Below are positions 48,872 to 60,784 of a stretch of DNA of 64,000 bases, in pieces. The DNA is from Hydractinia symbiolongicarpus. Lineage: Eukaryota > Cnidaria > Hydrozoa > Anthoathecata > Hydractiniidae. The stretch is taken from contig NC_079879.1 of NCBI RefSeq assembly GCF_029227915.1, forward strand, positions 16,680,001 to 16,744,000, read 5' to 3'. A program made the translations under genes and the position numbers. The notes below the pieces were generated by a model. It did not search any database. It had not been told where the DNA came from and worked only from the letters and a program-made list of their open reading frames with translations. How positions within the stretch are numbered: position 1 is the first letter of the stretch; each line of letters starts with the position of its first letter.

Positions 48872-51471
48872 GATTGCAGTAATTTGCAAGCTGGCAACAA
48901 CATCCATTCTAAGGGGAAGACAAATAAACTCAGTGTTACTGGTGTGTTTGGCATGTCGTGTCGACATAAATATCCAGTGGGTTAAGCATATACTTACTTT
49001 TGGTTAAATTTTTGTAGATATGTTCATGATTTTTATGATGGGAAATTTTGTTTTTTTCATATAAGGAAAAATGATGACTGCCATTTTTCAGGTTGGGTTA
49101 TGCTGTTATGCTGTTAGATAAGATTTTGCAGGAATCTAATGGAAAAGAATTAAATGTGCATATAGTACACGATATAGCATGTGTTTTAAAGCGACACTTG
49201 AGGTTAGTTACAAAAACTTTTAAATATCAAGTGTATGAGAAAGCGGTTCTTTAACAGTGATAAAACAATGTTTTATAATACAATTTTTTTACAGAAAAAA
49301 CAAACCATGACGAAGTACAAACATTTCAATTTTGGTATACCTTTGTTTCATTCATATGGTCACAACGGTAATTGCCAGGTAGGTAATTATTATCACTTGT
49401 TTAAGTGCTTAAGATCATAATATACTTCAATGTAATGTATACCTAGATAAAGAACTCCATTCAAAGACTAGAGTCATTTGGTCTCATGGACGGAGAATTA
49501 ATGGAAAGACTTTGGTCATACTTGCGCTCGTTTTCCAAAATTACTAAAGAGATGAGCCCCGCTCATCGCATGGATTTACTGGGTGACGCTTTAATGCATT
49601 TTGGATCAATCAAAATGGGCAATATAGTTATACATAGGTAAAATAAGCAAAAGAGGTAAACATGATTAAGTAATGTAGTATTTATAAAAGGTTTATTAAT
49701 TTAAGAAATACATTGGTAAATCTTTATGAAAAAGCCAATAAAACGATGAAGTCGTGCTGTGATGAACTTGATGCAATATGCTCAAAACTTCAAGGTATGT
49801 TACTTAGTGAAGATGTTCTACAACCTTAAGACAGGAAATACTAAGAAAAGTATTCTTTTCTCAGAGTTTTTTTTTTCACGCATGTGCATATTTTAAATCG
49901 TTATCATTAAGAATACTTCTGCGTCAAACTTGCGAACGCAGAAAGATATTTAAAAAACATTTTTTTGTTAAAACATCGAGGGCAGAGAATTTTAATTAAA
50001 GAAAGTACTTTTTAAAGCCTATATATAATTTGTTTGTCAATTGTATTCTTAGTAAGTATCACATCAGGCGTGTTGAATGCGTGGAAAAGCGAGGAGGATG
50101 AAGTGGTAACAAAACAGCCTTCAAATGCGAAAGGTAATTTTTAGTAATTTAAACGGGCGCGCGTAGGCGAGAATAAGGGAGAATCACTAGAGTGAAAAGC
50201 CATCAGATCGAGCTTGCCATATTTCTAAAGCAGCAAGGTGGACATCCTAATTATTTAATTATGTTAGGCATCCTAAAGTTTGCGCTGTTATATTATAGTA
50301 GTATAACATATATATAAGAAATATATAATAGACATATATAATAGACATATATAATAGACATATAATAGACATATAATAGACATATATATAAGAAAAAAAA
50401 GATAACCATTTCTGCGATTTTTAGGACTGATATCACTCTCAATCAAGTCTTGAAAAGAAGCATAACACTCTTGCACGTTGAACCGATAGCACTCCTGAAT
50501 ATCCATTCGAACATAAAAACGCCTTACAATTATCACAAGATGAAGCCATATGCCAACTATACTACGGGGTATCAGAACGAATGATGTTGTTGGTATTAAA
50601 AAAGCGTTACGGAGGTACTAATGAACTATTCAATTGTCCTTAGTTCGCATTACCATGAATTGATGACTTGTTACTGACTTAACATACCATCGTTAATCGT
50701 TCAAATTTGATACGAGGTTCTTTTTAAAAAACTTAACCTTCTTAATCTAAGTTTATTACGGCGTAATAGCTCTTACTATAATCAAACTATTTGGGTTTCT
50801 CTCTTAGATGGATCTGCAATTGCTAATCGTCTCAGCGCGCAAATAAATAAAGTGTGTAGAGAAAAAAAGAATCAGCTGGACGGATTAAATGACATACGGA
50901 AGGAGTTAAACGAGAGCTATTCTAACCTCATATACAGTGAAATATTGGATGTGAACTCAGCTGTCCACCAAAGTATTTCAATCCATGTTAGTGTTTAAAT
51001 CGTGTGCCGTATTTCGTGATTTTTTAAGTGATTTTTGTTTCCATGTTTTTATAATTTAGTATAATTAGTAAGTTTTACGCACATGTCACGTGCATATTGC
51101 AATACTTGTTATTTTAGAAAACGTCAATAATTCCAGAAAATGTGAAGAGAAATTGCGTCCAATTATATTTGATACAGCAACGAGCGTCTGAAGAGATTGG
51201 CTTTATAAAACATGAAATGTCATGCGTTATAGATTATTGGCAAGAGCAATTTCAAATACTAAAACAATACTTGGAAACATGCGACAAGCCTGCCGAAAAG
51301 TTTCTCATCAGTGAAGTTATGGGCCGCGTGAGCGATACTTTAAATCGAAATAAAGCTCTGTTCAATAGTTTCGTTGATATTGAAAATCCACTTGCGAATG
51401 ATGTGCTAGTGATGTACGAAGACGACGAAACGATAGATTTCGCGTATTACTCTGAGGACAGTGAAATATAA
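48872..51471 (+). pseudogene. KDZ-type transposase, 3' part (right arm copy)
   Basis: Exons with clean splice sites read in order. They are TGVFGMSCRHKYPVG (from 48,872), a VHDIACVLKRHLR segment (49,092-49,200), PLFHSYGHNGNCQ (about 49,295-49,378), and GLMDGELMERLWSYLRSF with SPAHRMDLLGDALMHFG (49,448-49,638). Helical C-terminal exons follow to the stop at 51,471. CRH, the DIAC-type Asp, the HSYGHN.NCQ block and the DGE..ERLWSYLR block are characteristic of the Kyakuja-Dileera-Zisupton transposase family, which has an RNase-H-like core. The N-terminal part is absent. The exons show no stops, so the gene was healthy until the inverted duplication. Confidence 0.8.
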
Positions 51472-51554
51472 TCAGATTCAAGTGAAAGTGCAGATGGTAA
51501 ATAAAAGTTATATTGTAAATGTATTTATGAAGCTGTAGTTCGATTATATAAAAA

Positions 51555-53500
51555 CTAGTCGATAAAGCCCGTGGAGAAATCCACTTAGGCAGAAGGACAA
51601 TGGAAAAATAGGTTGTTTTAGATTTTTTGCTGACGTCAACAGTGCAGATACAAAAAAAATTGGCCAAGTTTAGTTTATTCGTTGGCTATAACGTGTAAAG
51701 GTTAAAACGCTGATCACAATAATGTATAGGATCATATGTATTCGACAAAAGCCTAAGGAGATATAATGTGTTAAAAATTTTGTTGACGTCAGCAATGGCC
51801 TGTCAAACCCAAAAATTTATTTTCAAGAAATTTGTGTACCTATTGCCTTCATCGTATAGATCTTGAAACGCTGATCAAGAAAATGTATAGGATCGTGTAC
51901 TTGAGACAAACGGATGCAGAGATATTAGGGTTTAAAGGTTTTTTTATGACGTCATTTACCTGTCCATTCCGAAACGGATTTGGTGACCCAGGTTTGGAAA
52001 ACTTACCCAACTTGGTCCTAGGTAGTCCCTAGTTACCCACGCAGGAGATGACGTCAGTTATTTCCAGCCGTTTCCAAGTTATTAAGCCTTAATTTTAAAA
52101 GTGCAATGCATTGGCTTCACTAATCTTAATATACTTTCCTTTGACGTCAATATTGCTCTAACGTCAAAGTTTGCTAATTTACAGAACAAATTTATAGGCG
52201 ATGTTTTATAGACTTTATCAAAGAAATTTTATCCACTTTGCAAAAGTCACAGACAGAACTGGCGTATTATTATATAGACTAGTCGATAAAGCCCGTGGAA
52301 AAATCCACTGAGGCAGGATAAAATTGAAAAATAAGCGTCATATGAATTTTGATGACGTCAGCAACCCATCTGCAAAAAACCTTGATTTTACGTTGCCTCT
52401 ATTGTGCGGAGTTTAAAGCGCTGATCAAGAAAATGTATGTAATCACGTGCTTGATAAATGATTAATAAGATATAAAGGTTTAAAAAATTAAAAAAATTAA
52501 ATTAAAAAATTTTTAGACATGCATTTTTCGGCAACATCAAAGGAAAATGAAGACATCCACTTTGCCTGTCACAGACACACAGACAGACACACCTAGCGTA
52601 TTATTATAGAGACTAGTCCATAAAGCCCGTGGAAAAATCCACTGAGCCAGGATAAAAAAGAAAAAGAAGCGTTATTTGAATTTTGATGACGTCAACAACC
52701 CATCCACAAAAAAATTTCAGAAGCTTATTTTCACGTTGCCTCTATTGCGTAGGGCTTAAAGCGCTGATCAACAAAATGTATATGATCATGTGCTTTTGAT
52801 GAGCGGTTAATGAGGTGAGGAAGGGTTTAAAACATTTTCTGACGTCAGCAACGGCCCGTCAAAACCTAAAAATATTTTTTTAGAAATTTGTATACCTGTT
52901 GCCTTTATCGCATAGATCTTGAAACGCTGATTAAGAAAATGTATAGGATCATGTACTTTTGATAAACAGTTGCAGAGATATTAGAGTTTGAAGGTTTTTT
53001 GATGACGTCATCAACCCGTCCATTCAGAAACGGATTCGGGGACCCGGGTTTGGGAAAATTACCCAAAATTGTCCTAGGTGGTCCCTAGTTACCCACGCGG
53101 TGAAAAATCATTGACGTCACCACCTCGTTTCCAAGTTATTTGGCCTCAAAGTTTTAGGTGCACTGTAATAGCTTCATTATATCAATATAGGATATTGACG
53201 TTAAAGTAGTGTTATTTTCGTCGTGCCGTAACGTCAGAAAATTTGACATATTAGAGATGCATTTTTCGGCAACATCAAAGGAAAATGAAGTCATCCACTT
53301 TGCCTGTCACAGACACACAGACAGACACACTTAGCGTATTATTATATAGACTAGTCGATAAGGCCCGTGGAGAAATCCACTTAGGCAGAAGGACAATGGG
53401 AAAATAGGTTCTTTTAGATGTTTTTCTGACGTCAGCAGTGTATATACAAAAAAATGTTCTTAAAATCTTACACAAAATGCCAAATATCAAATCACATTAA
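51555..53500 (-). mobile_element. Tandem non-autonomous Helitron-like elements (right arm)
   Basis: Mirror of 44,000-45,945. The units are 51,555-52,278, 52,279-52,612 and 52,613-53,350, plus the partial one beyond. Orientation is reversed. Only one base difference from the left arm was noticed (near 53,365). Confidence 0.65.
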
Positions 53501-54729
53501 ATCCTCCACACAAATCTTACACAAAATAAAACAGAACAGCTTGCAAGGTGTAAAATCTAGTTGATAAAAAGTTACAACAACGACACTCACAACATCGACA
53601 CTCACAACACTAAACTCACAAAACCGACAGTAAGAAGACCGACAGTTACAACACCAACAGTCACAACACGTATAATAGCAATTTCAAAAATTACAGAAAA
53701 ATCAGGCATTTCATAAAATATAAAAAACAAAAAAGTTTTTTCATCATCACCAAACACAGTTATATATTACCACAATTATAAAATTCTTAACAAAAACGTG
53801 AAACCATGGAATTTTCTTCCAGCAAAAATGACATCACATACAGTTTAGTTCTCCCCAACAAAAGTTGATAATACGAACTATGAAAAAGCCATTAGCTTAC
53901 ACAACAGCCTTTAGTGGAGACCAATTCTACAAAATTTGTGCTTTCAGTATATTGCATGTGGTCTTTTTCCCACAAAAGTTTACAGAAAATTTTAAAAAAC
54001 AGCAGTTTGCAACACAAACAAAAACACGAACAACCTTCCCGAACCAAATGACCATCCTCTCATAAATTAAAATAAAGTCAAAAACCCATGTAAATTTCCA
54101 ATCAAATGTCTAGCTACACCCCCCTGTAAAAATAACCTGGCATTTTACATGTAGGCTGACGAAAGTTAAACAGGATGTCAGAAACAAAACAATAAAAAAT
54201 AACTTAACACACACGCTTTAAATTCTGGAAAAAAAAATATTCCACTTGTCATATTGCACGTGGTCCCTTTGTAAAGTTAACAGGAAATGCGAAAAGAAAT
54301 ATAAAATACATCTGCAAAAGTTCAAGTCTTTAAAGATTTTGTAGGTAGGTAGCTAGCTAGCTTGTTACATCATAATTCGTGCTCATAAAAGAAAAGAAGT
54401 TTGGAAACTAAGGTAGCTAGCTATAGATAATTAAAAAAGAGGAATAACAATATAAGTCATAGGTTAGAGAGCTAGCCCATGGAGGACAACATTAGCTAGC
54501 TAACAGTAGCTAAGACCCAGTTAAATATACTTAAACTGGGAACACTTAGCTAAAACTAAAGCTAGCTATTTATGCTTAGTAAAACACATATAAAGAGAAA
54601 CAATAGTAATGTAAAAATAATAACATTACAGTGATCAGTAAGTTCAACAAACCAAAGTTTTCCGTTTGTTAGTCAGCTAACAGCTTTATGTAGCATTTTG
54701 AATTTTAGGACAAACACATTAGTTACGCA

Positions 54730-55885
54730 CCAGGGGATACATTAATTATGCAACAAAAACATAAACAAATATGGTGGCTAGGTTTGTTTTTAAAAAAGCG
54801 CTAAAATATGAAACTTCAAGAATTTGAGGCTTTTCTTGGAAAATGCGAGTCTGCTTGCTCCAGTGACATAAAAACTAAACGTCTAAAAACATCAAAGTTC
54901 TTACTATTTGTGATTTCAAATCCACCTCAACCTCTAGCTTCTATTTTCTTCTTCTAACTTTACTACTTTACTTCTAGCTCTAGCTACCGCTTCTCACTTC
55001 ATTTCTTGGACTTTTCTTTCTCTGAATTACTTTTTGCAATTTTTCAAGAGGTAGGGGCTGTTTTCTTGTTGTTGCTTTTGTGTCGAGGGTTACCATTTTT
55101 CGGGAGTTAGCCGTTAAAATTTTTTAGATCACGTGAAGTAAACAAAGTAAACCCGCTGGCAAAATGGATATAACTTTTTCGGAGACTTCAAAGGAAATTT
55201 CGGCTACATCAAAGGAAAATGAACACATCCACTTTGCCTGTCACAGACAGACGGACACACTCTCCGCATTATTATTAGAGATACAACGGCAGGGAATAAG
55301 GCGTATATACCCAAAAGTGTTGCGCATGGCTTGTACCTGAAACAACCATCTTCCTTAGACTTATTCTGAAACAAAACAAATGTATTTAATGCCTAAGATA
55401 TTTTTTTACATATAGTTATATTTTATTTTTGTTTTAAATTTCATGACTAGATATTAAAATCCGTGTACCTTACTTAACTATATAATATAATTGTTGGCGT
55501 AACTTCCTTCCCACCTTGTTTCTTCACGAACCTGTTGCCTGCGTAGCGCAAAACGATAATTGTCACAGTAAGAAAGACGTAGAAATGAATCAGCGTCAAG
55601 CCAATGTTTACTCTGGTTAGCCTATGGCCCATACCGAGTAACTCGGAGGCTCTGATACGGTTATTTCGAATAATGACAGAACGAACTTTATAAACAATGC
55701 CGCAGTGAATCAGCGTCAAGCCAATGTTTTACTCTGGTTAGCAAATGGCCTATAAGCATATTCAGAACAGATTTTCATTTTGCATAAAGAACATACAATA
55801 TTGATAAACTTCTACGATTTCACAAAACCAAAAGAATTTTTGAATAGTCCGCAAAGTAATTTATCTTAAATTAAATTTTACAAAA
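54730..55885. other. Sequence right of the palindrome
   Basis: It is unrelated to the left flank of the palindrome. At 54,808 a 49-codon frame (MKLQEFEAFLGKCES start) looks exon-like but is unassigned. At about 55,140-55,282 there is the 5' end of a Helitron-like repeat on the minus strand (starting TCTCTAATAATAATGCGG). Between 55,585 and 55,745 a GAATCAGCGTCAAGCCAATG block is directly duplicated about 119 bp apart. Confidence 0.5.
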
Positions 55886-55886
55886 A

Positions 55887-58183
55887 TGCCCAAACGTTTA
55901 GTTGTCCCCGTCTATTTAAAACAAAAGCTGTCTATAGAAGAAGCAACGATGGATATAGTGTATCATATACTAGAGTGAAACATTAGTAATCGGTTGTTTG
56001 CAATGCCGGACGCTATGTTACGTTCAAATCCTTAGTCGTGAATCCAAACGCTGTTTTCACGCCAAAACCTATTCCTATTTTAGTTGAGTATAACGATGTG
56101 ACCTCCAGCACAGTAACGAAAAGAACACAATAATCGCAGGAGCAACTTGATATACTAGAAGCTATGTACGGCAAGGGAATGACGTGTTACGGAAGAGACA
56201 ACATTGGTTCTTTGACTTTGCTGAGGGAAGCGGTAGAACAAACAGGGCTAACAAAGATCCAAGTCAGTTTCCGCTCTATCGCTATTTACCAAAAGACGAT
56301 GAGTCACGAAAATAATTTTACACTTTATCTTTATTTAGAACTGGATTGATCAAAAAAGAAGTGAAAAGCAGGAAAAAACAGAAAAACTCCGTGCACGAAC
56401 GATGCGAGGATTTGATATTTCGATCCGAGTTTATTTCCTCTCTGACAGGCAAAATGAGCTAGTTTTTGTAAAAAATAATAACATTCATTTCACATGTTAA
56501 GATATAAGTTTAATTTTGAAATGATATATTTTAGGTACTAACCATATTAGCGCTTTAGCATTAAAAAACGCCAATCGAGCATGGGGTGGATTGTCAGAAA
56601 TTGAAGTCATCGTACTGTGATCAGGCTACAACTTTCAAACTTCCGGAATTCAAAGACATGAGCGCAGAGCAACAACGGCTAAAAATTCAACAGACTCGCC
56701 GAAAGATTGAATCCTTGGTAAATATTATTGACTATCAGGGGAGAAATTTCTGTAAATTTATTTTAGAAAAGGTTCTTTAAAAATTATTAACGCAATAGAA
56801 CCCAATGTTGAAAACATTCTTACCATTACCATTACCTTGTTATTCTAGTGCAAAGAAATGTTGTCATTTGGCATAGAAACATTGGTTATTGATGTTGATT
56901 GCGAGAGGAATAGAGATCACACTTCTGTGTACGGCAGCCAACGAGGTGTAGACTTTGTAGAACAGCAACATAATATCGAGTGGGAGTTTTCATGTTTCGC
57001 TGCAGGTTTGAAGTTTCCGACAAAAATATGCTTTCCTCCAAACAACGTGAATAAAAATGTTAGCTTTAGCAATTATTCCGCTATTTTTAATTTATAGATG
57101 TTTCTGAGAACAGTGCCAAAGCTTCAAAAAGTGATGGAGACAAAGTTACTGAAGCGCTTAACAAGAAGATATGTAAGTATTTTTGCACTTTCATGCATCA
57201 GAGCTAATAGCGTTCTTTGATATGAGGATTATATAAGATATTAAAAAAAACGCTACAGGCCCTAAATTCGACGCTGGTATACGAGGCTTTCTGCGATATT
57301 TATGATGTTTATACAAATATTTAAATAGATTTAGCATCATGTGGGAAATGGACGCGTGTACCGTAACGAAAGATAACTGAAGGCGAAATAGAAGTTCTCG
57401 GAATACCACCGGGTTTCATTTTTAAGAAACCGTCAAACTGTACAAAATTGGAACTATCCATAATATTGGATAACATCATATCATACCAGGGAATTAATTT
57501 TGCGGGAAAATGTTTCGAAAAGAAAAATGATTTTCGCGAAGTTAGCGAGTCCTAATATTTTTGCGAGAATGAATTCCTTAAAAATTAATTCTCTTATGGT
57601 CGGGTCAAGTGCCAAAAATAATTTACCGCAGTCTAAGTCGTTTGTTTCTATTTGTCATTTAAAAAGATTTATGAAAATAATATTTTTTCAAGGAAAGAAA
57701 CTTTGCGGTTTCGCGGTTTTTGCCATAGTTATACAGCGAAAAAAACGATCCCACCAGGGTCACCAGATTAGTCTCCAACCTCCTACAGACGCAGTCGTAG
57801 AAAATAGTGAGGTTGTCAATGAAAATATGGAAGCTGCGGTGACTGAAATTTTGACAGATCCTCTTCCCTCAAATGTAAAGAAAAGAAAAAAAGGAAGTCA
57901 TAAAAAAATGAGTCAGCTTGAAGACAATTGTCAAATGCTTGAGCTGACCGATAAAGTCCCGAACACAAGAGGCCTCGACATAACCCTTCAAGAAGTAATG
58001 TCCCAAGCCAGTGTTGATGAATGCTTTGCCGATTACATCCTGAAGGATAGAGAAAGAGAAAGTGGAGATCAAAATATTACTGAATACCTGATAAAGTGGA
58101 TTGGTTATGAGATACCAACATGGGAACCGGAGGAGAATGTAAATTCGGCTGATGTAAAAATATATTTTTTGAACAAAAAGTAA
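55887..58183 (+). pseudogene. Decaying multi-exon gene ending in a chromodomain
   Basis: Exon-like pieces on the plus strand read as follows: MPKRLVVPVYLKQK (55,887), NAVFTPKPIPILVEYNDV (about 56,045), and a helical piece with GKGMTCYGRDNIG (56,164). Next come KNANRAW and, one frame shift on, CQKLKSSYCDQATTF to IESLVNIIDYQ (56,545-56,745), then a Cys/His-containing piece (56,850-57,055). The last exon (about 57,732-58,183) ends in a chromodomain, DYILKDRER to YLIKWIGYEIPTWEPEEN. Stops and at least one frameshift (near 56,590) break the chain. The chromodomain suggests binding to methylated histone tails. No integrase or reverse transcriptase is attached, so I cannot say whether it is host or transposon derived. 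Confidence 0.45.
57480..57720. repeat. TTCGCGAA-rich interspersed repeat
   Basis: It contains TTTGCGGGAAAATG, TTTTCGCGAAGTTAGCGAG and GGTTTCGCGG pieces, the pattern of short MITE-like repeats in such genomes. It directly precedes the chromodomain exon and artificially extends its open frame. Confidence 0.4.
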
Positions 58184-58640
58184 AGCGTGTATTTTTATTT
58201 TAAAACAACAATTTTTTTTGCGCCTTCGCTAGTTTCTTATATTGCTTTCTGCACAAGTAGTGAACGATAAAAATAAAACTAATCGGCCCCCAGGATCGTA
58301 GTGGCCTAGGAGGCCGGGGGCCACAGCCCTCTACAGTCGCCATGTTTTTTTTTAGCCTAATAGGCTGAGACCGATAGCCAGCGTTGTCAGCTATCTCCAG
58401 AGATACAGACATATGGCTGTATCCGATAAACAATGCACAACTGTTGCCGATCTATATCGCATACAGTTAACAGAAACGGGTGCAGCAACAGATGCATTGG
58501 GTTAACAAATTTTTTTAAAGAAAATTTACATATGCAAGGCTGACATCATCAAAATTTAACGTTACGTCAACGACTAGGTAAATAGATAAAAGCGTTAAAA
58601 TGTCTTGTTATGAAAAATTTCTTTCAAATATAAATAAAAT
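58184..58640. other. Spacer with a GC-rich hairpin
   Basis: At about 58,284-58,321 GGCCCCC pairs with GGGGGCC across a loop containing GGCCTAGGAGGCC. The block down to 58,430 is more GC-rich than its surroundings and looks like a short interspersed repeat. No gene was seen. Confidence 0.4.
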
Positions 58641-58649
58641 ATAGAGTTA

Positions 58650-58916
58650 TATTACTTCGAAAATTTCGGACCTCTTATAACAGGTTGGGCCAAATCGTTA
58701 ATTCTATCGGGTACTTTTCCTTTCAGTGCACTCTCTTTTACTTCAAATGCGAGCGGATCAAATTGGACGTGATCCATTGTGTCACGAACAATAGGCGCAG
58801 CTAGTGATGTTAATCTTACTGTGACACAAGCTTTAATCGCAGAACGTGGCACTTTCCATTCGACATCACGATTAGGACGATATCCGTCCGTTATTTTTTT
58901 GGCTTTTGCTAAATCC
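58650..58916 (-). CDS. Terminal exon of a THEG/SPMAP2-like gene (partial)
   Basis: The minus strand shows a splice acceptor (CTTTTAG at about 58,917), then an open exon of about 88 codons to a stop near 58,650. It contains the pattern A...VRLTSLAAP and, 40 residues on, PDRINDLAQPVIRGPKF. R..xLAxP spacing repeats are typical of THEG / sperm-microtubule-associated proteins, which decorate the inside of flagellar microtubules. Earlier exons would lie at higher coordinates and were not found before 64,000. The frame has no breaks, so this is probably a live host gene. The family call rests on two repeats only. Confidence 0.45.
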
Positions 58917-60640
58917 TAAAAGAAAAAAGACACAAAAATGCAGAAGTCCTACAGATGAAATACGCTCTAAGTCTGTCTGATGTAGCATTACCTTTGTAGA
59001 CAAAAAAAAAACTTGCTGAAATACACCACAAACCAAAAAACAAACACTTATACACGTGCAAATAATTTTAATACAAGTAACTTTCTGTAATTTCGATTAA
59101 AGCATAACAATTTTCTGGTAAGAAATAAAAACAACAACAGGTCTTTTTCCAGTCTTTTCAGCCAGAGTGGTAACCCTGTAATATGAAAATATATTTTTGC
59201 AGGGTTTGTAGATGGTTTCTAAATTCATTTATCATTCTTTACGGTGAAAAAGTAATTTTGGATTATTGTTAAAAATAGCTTTTGCTCCTCATTATTCCCA
59301 ACCCGTAAAAACTAATTCGGATAAATGTCCTTCCGACGTTGATTATACAGGATGGCCACAGATTTAAAACGTCAGAATTTTAAAAGATTTTAAGAGGTTT
59401 TGGTTCGTATTTTAGAAGAAAATACTAAAAAACTTATAAAAATTATTTTAAATTTTATGACATTTTGTCAAAATTTTAGGAGAAAACGAAGTGTTACTAA
59501 TAATCAAGCCTTTTCTTTTTTGAATGCCAGAGAGGCATTTCCAATTGCAATAATTATCCTATATTATATTACGCTTGTGTGAGTGACTATGTGAGTTCAC
59601 GACACAAAAATCACGATCTACTTTCTTATGGCTGATACATTGTCTCCCCAAAGCGTAGCGTTACGCCAAAATTTACCAAAAACCGCCAAACGAGAAAACA
59701 GGAGATCCATTTGTTAATTAGGTTACAGCTGTACGGGGCCGTTATGTTAAAAAAAATAATATTTTTACCCCTAGTTTAGCATGCGCGTGTCGTATCTCAC
59801 GGAAACAAGTTGTTTAATCTAAACTAAAAAGAAAAAGCCAAAGCGAAGAGGGTGTCTCTTTTCTTTTTCTTTTGTACTCATATCCTCAAAATTAATCGTG
59901 AAAAGGTTTTTCGCAACAAAGCATGTCAAAAGTTTACAGACCACGAGGTTAATTTAAAGTCTGTTAGTATGGGTTTTTAAGTATAGAGATCAGTGACAGT
60001 GTTTATCAAAAATTAATAAGCAGGGGGTCCTAATAAGCATTTATTTGGCTGAATTGTATCAGACATGGCACGTTTGCTTTGTTTTCTTAATACGGTAAAA
60101 GGCCGACAATGATCAGACCTTTAATGCTTTGGCATGCGACTATATTACATTGCTAAGCTTACCCTTATCTGCGTTATATGAAAATATTTGAAAGATTTAC
60201 TGCACGAACGCACGAAATCATTGCAACGTTTTTAAACATTTTTGAAAAGTGTGTGTATACCCACTAAATTCGGCAAGAGCCCCGCAGAATGTTTATTTTA
60301 GCTTTACATAGTAGAGTAGTAAGATTCTGAAAGAAAAAGAATGTATATGTAAGGTCTAGTGAGATCATCAAAAATTCTCATAATCCTTATACTTCTTAAC
60401 ACTTCGTGATATGCACGCGATTCTATGCGTTATTTTGATCATCGCTTGAAGCTGAACACACCTGGAAGGATCAGCGTGACCATCTTTGACAAAAATGGTA
60501 ACGGTCATGACATAGTCATCAAAATCCGTAACTATTTGCCTCCTTAATTAAGTGAATTTTTCCACAGGCTAACTAATTATTTATATTTTGTGTAAACGTC
60601 TGTACAAGGGGATGATTTTGTAATTTTACATTTTGCAAGG
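58917..60640. other. Non-coding, AT-rich stretch
   Basis: No gene was recognised. It may be an intron of the minus-strand gene ending at 58,916. A degenerate Helitron-like 3' end (AAGTGAATTTTTCCACAGGC) lies at about 60,551-60,570. Confidence 0.4.
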
Positions 60641-60649
60641 AGGACAATC

Positions 60650-60780
60650 TCTTTAATAATAGCCGTATTCCGTCTGTCTGTTTGTGGGCGAGAAAAAAGT
60701 GGTGTTACGAAAACGCTATATTTAAAAGACGGGCGAACCCGTGGTTTTATCCACGGCTACCGACTTCATTAACTTCTAAA
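60650..60780 (+). repeat. Helitron-like 5' end
   Basis: It starts TCTTTAATAATAGCCGTATT and runs into CTGTCTGTTTGTGGG, matching the start of the family seen at 44,150. A related start is at about 62,935 (TCTATAATAATAGCCGTCG). The pogo-like element lies between the two. Confidence 0.5.
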
Positions 60781-60784
60781 AAAA

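Larger units (their letters stand above)
42771..54729. mobile_element. 12-kb palindromic KDZ-derived element
   Basis: The arms are 42,771-48,739 and 48,761-54,729 (5,969 bp each; paired positions sum to 97,500 without indels) around a 21-bp unique centre (48,740-48,760). In the parts I compared the arms differ at one base (44,135 against 53,365). Each arm carries the 3' two-thirds of a KDZ-type transposase gene running outward, a tandem row of Helitron-like repeats and AT-rich filler. The outer ends read TGCGTAACTAATGTG. No target duplication is visible: the left flank is minisatellite and the right flank is unrelated sequence. Confidence 0.85.

Noticed and set aside
42771-54729. Palindrome as a pure fold-back sequencing artefact
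   Set aside because: A fold-back would reproduce the left flank (minisatellite) to the right of the second arm. Instead unrelated sequence starts at 54,730, and one arm difference exists. Misassembly is still possible and is listed as a test.
57500-57720. N-terminal 70 residues of the open frame that ends in the chromodomain
   Set aside because: The DNA is a TTCGCGAA-rich interspersed repeat. A splice-acceptor-like CATAG at about 57,731 is a better exon start.
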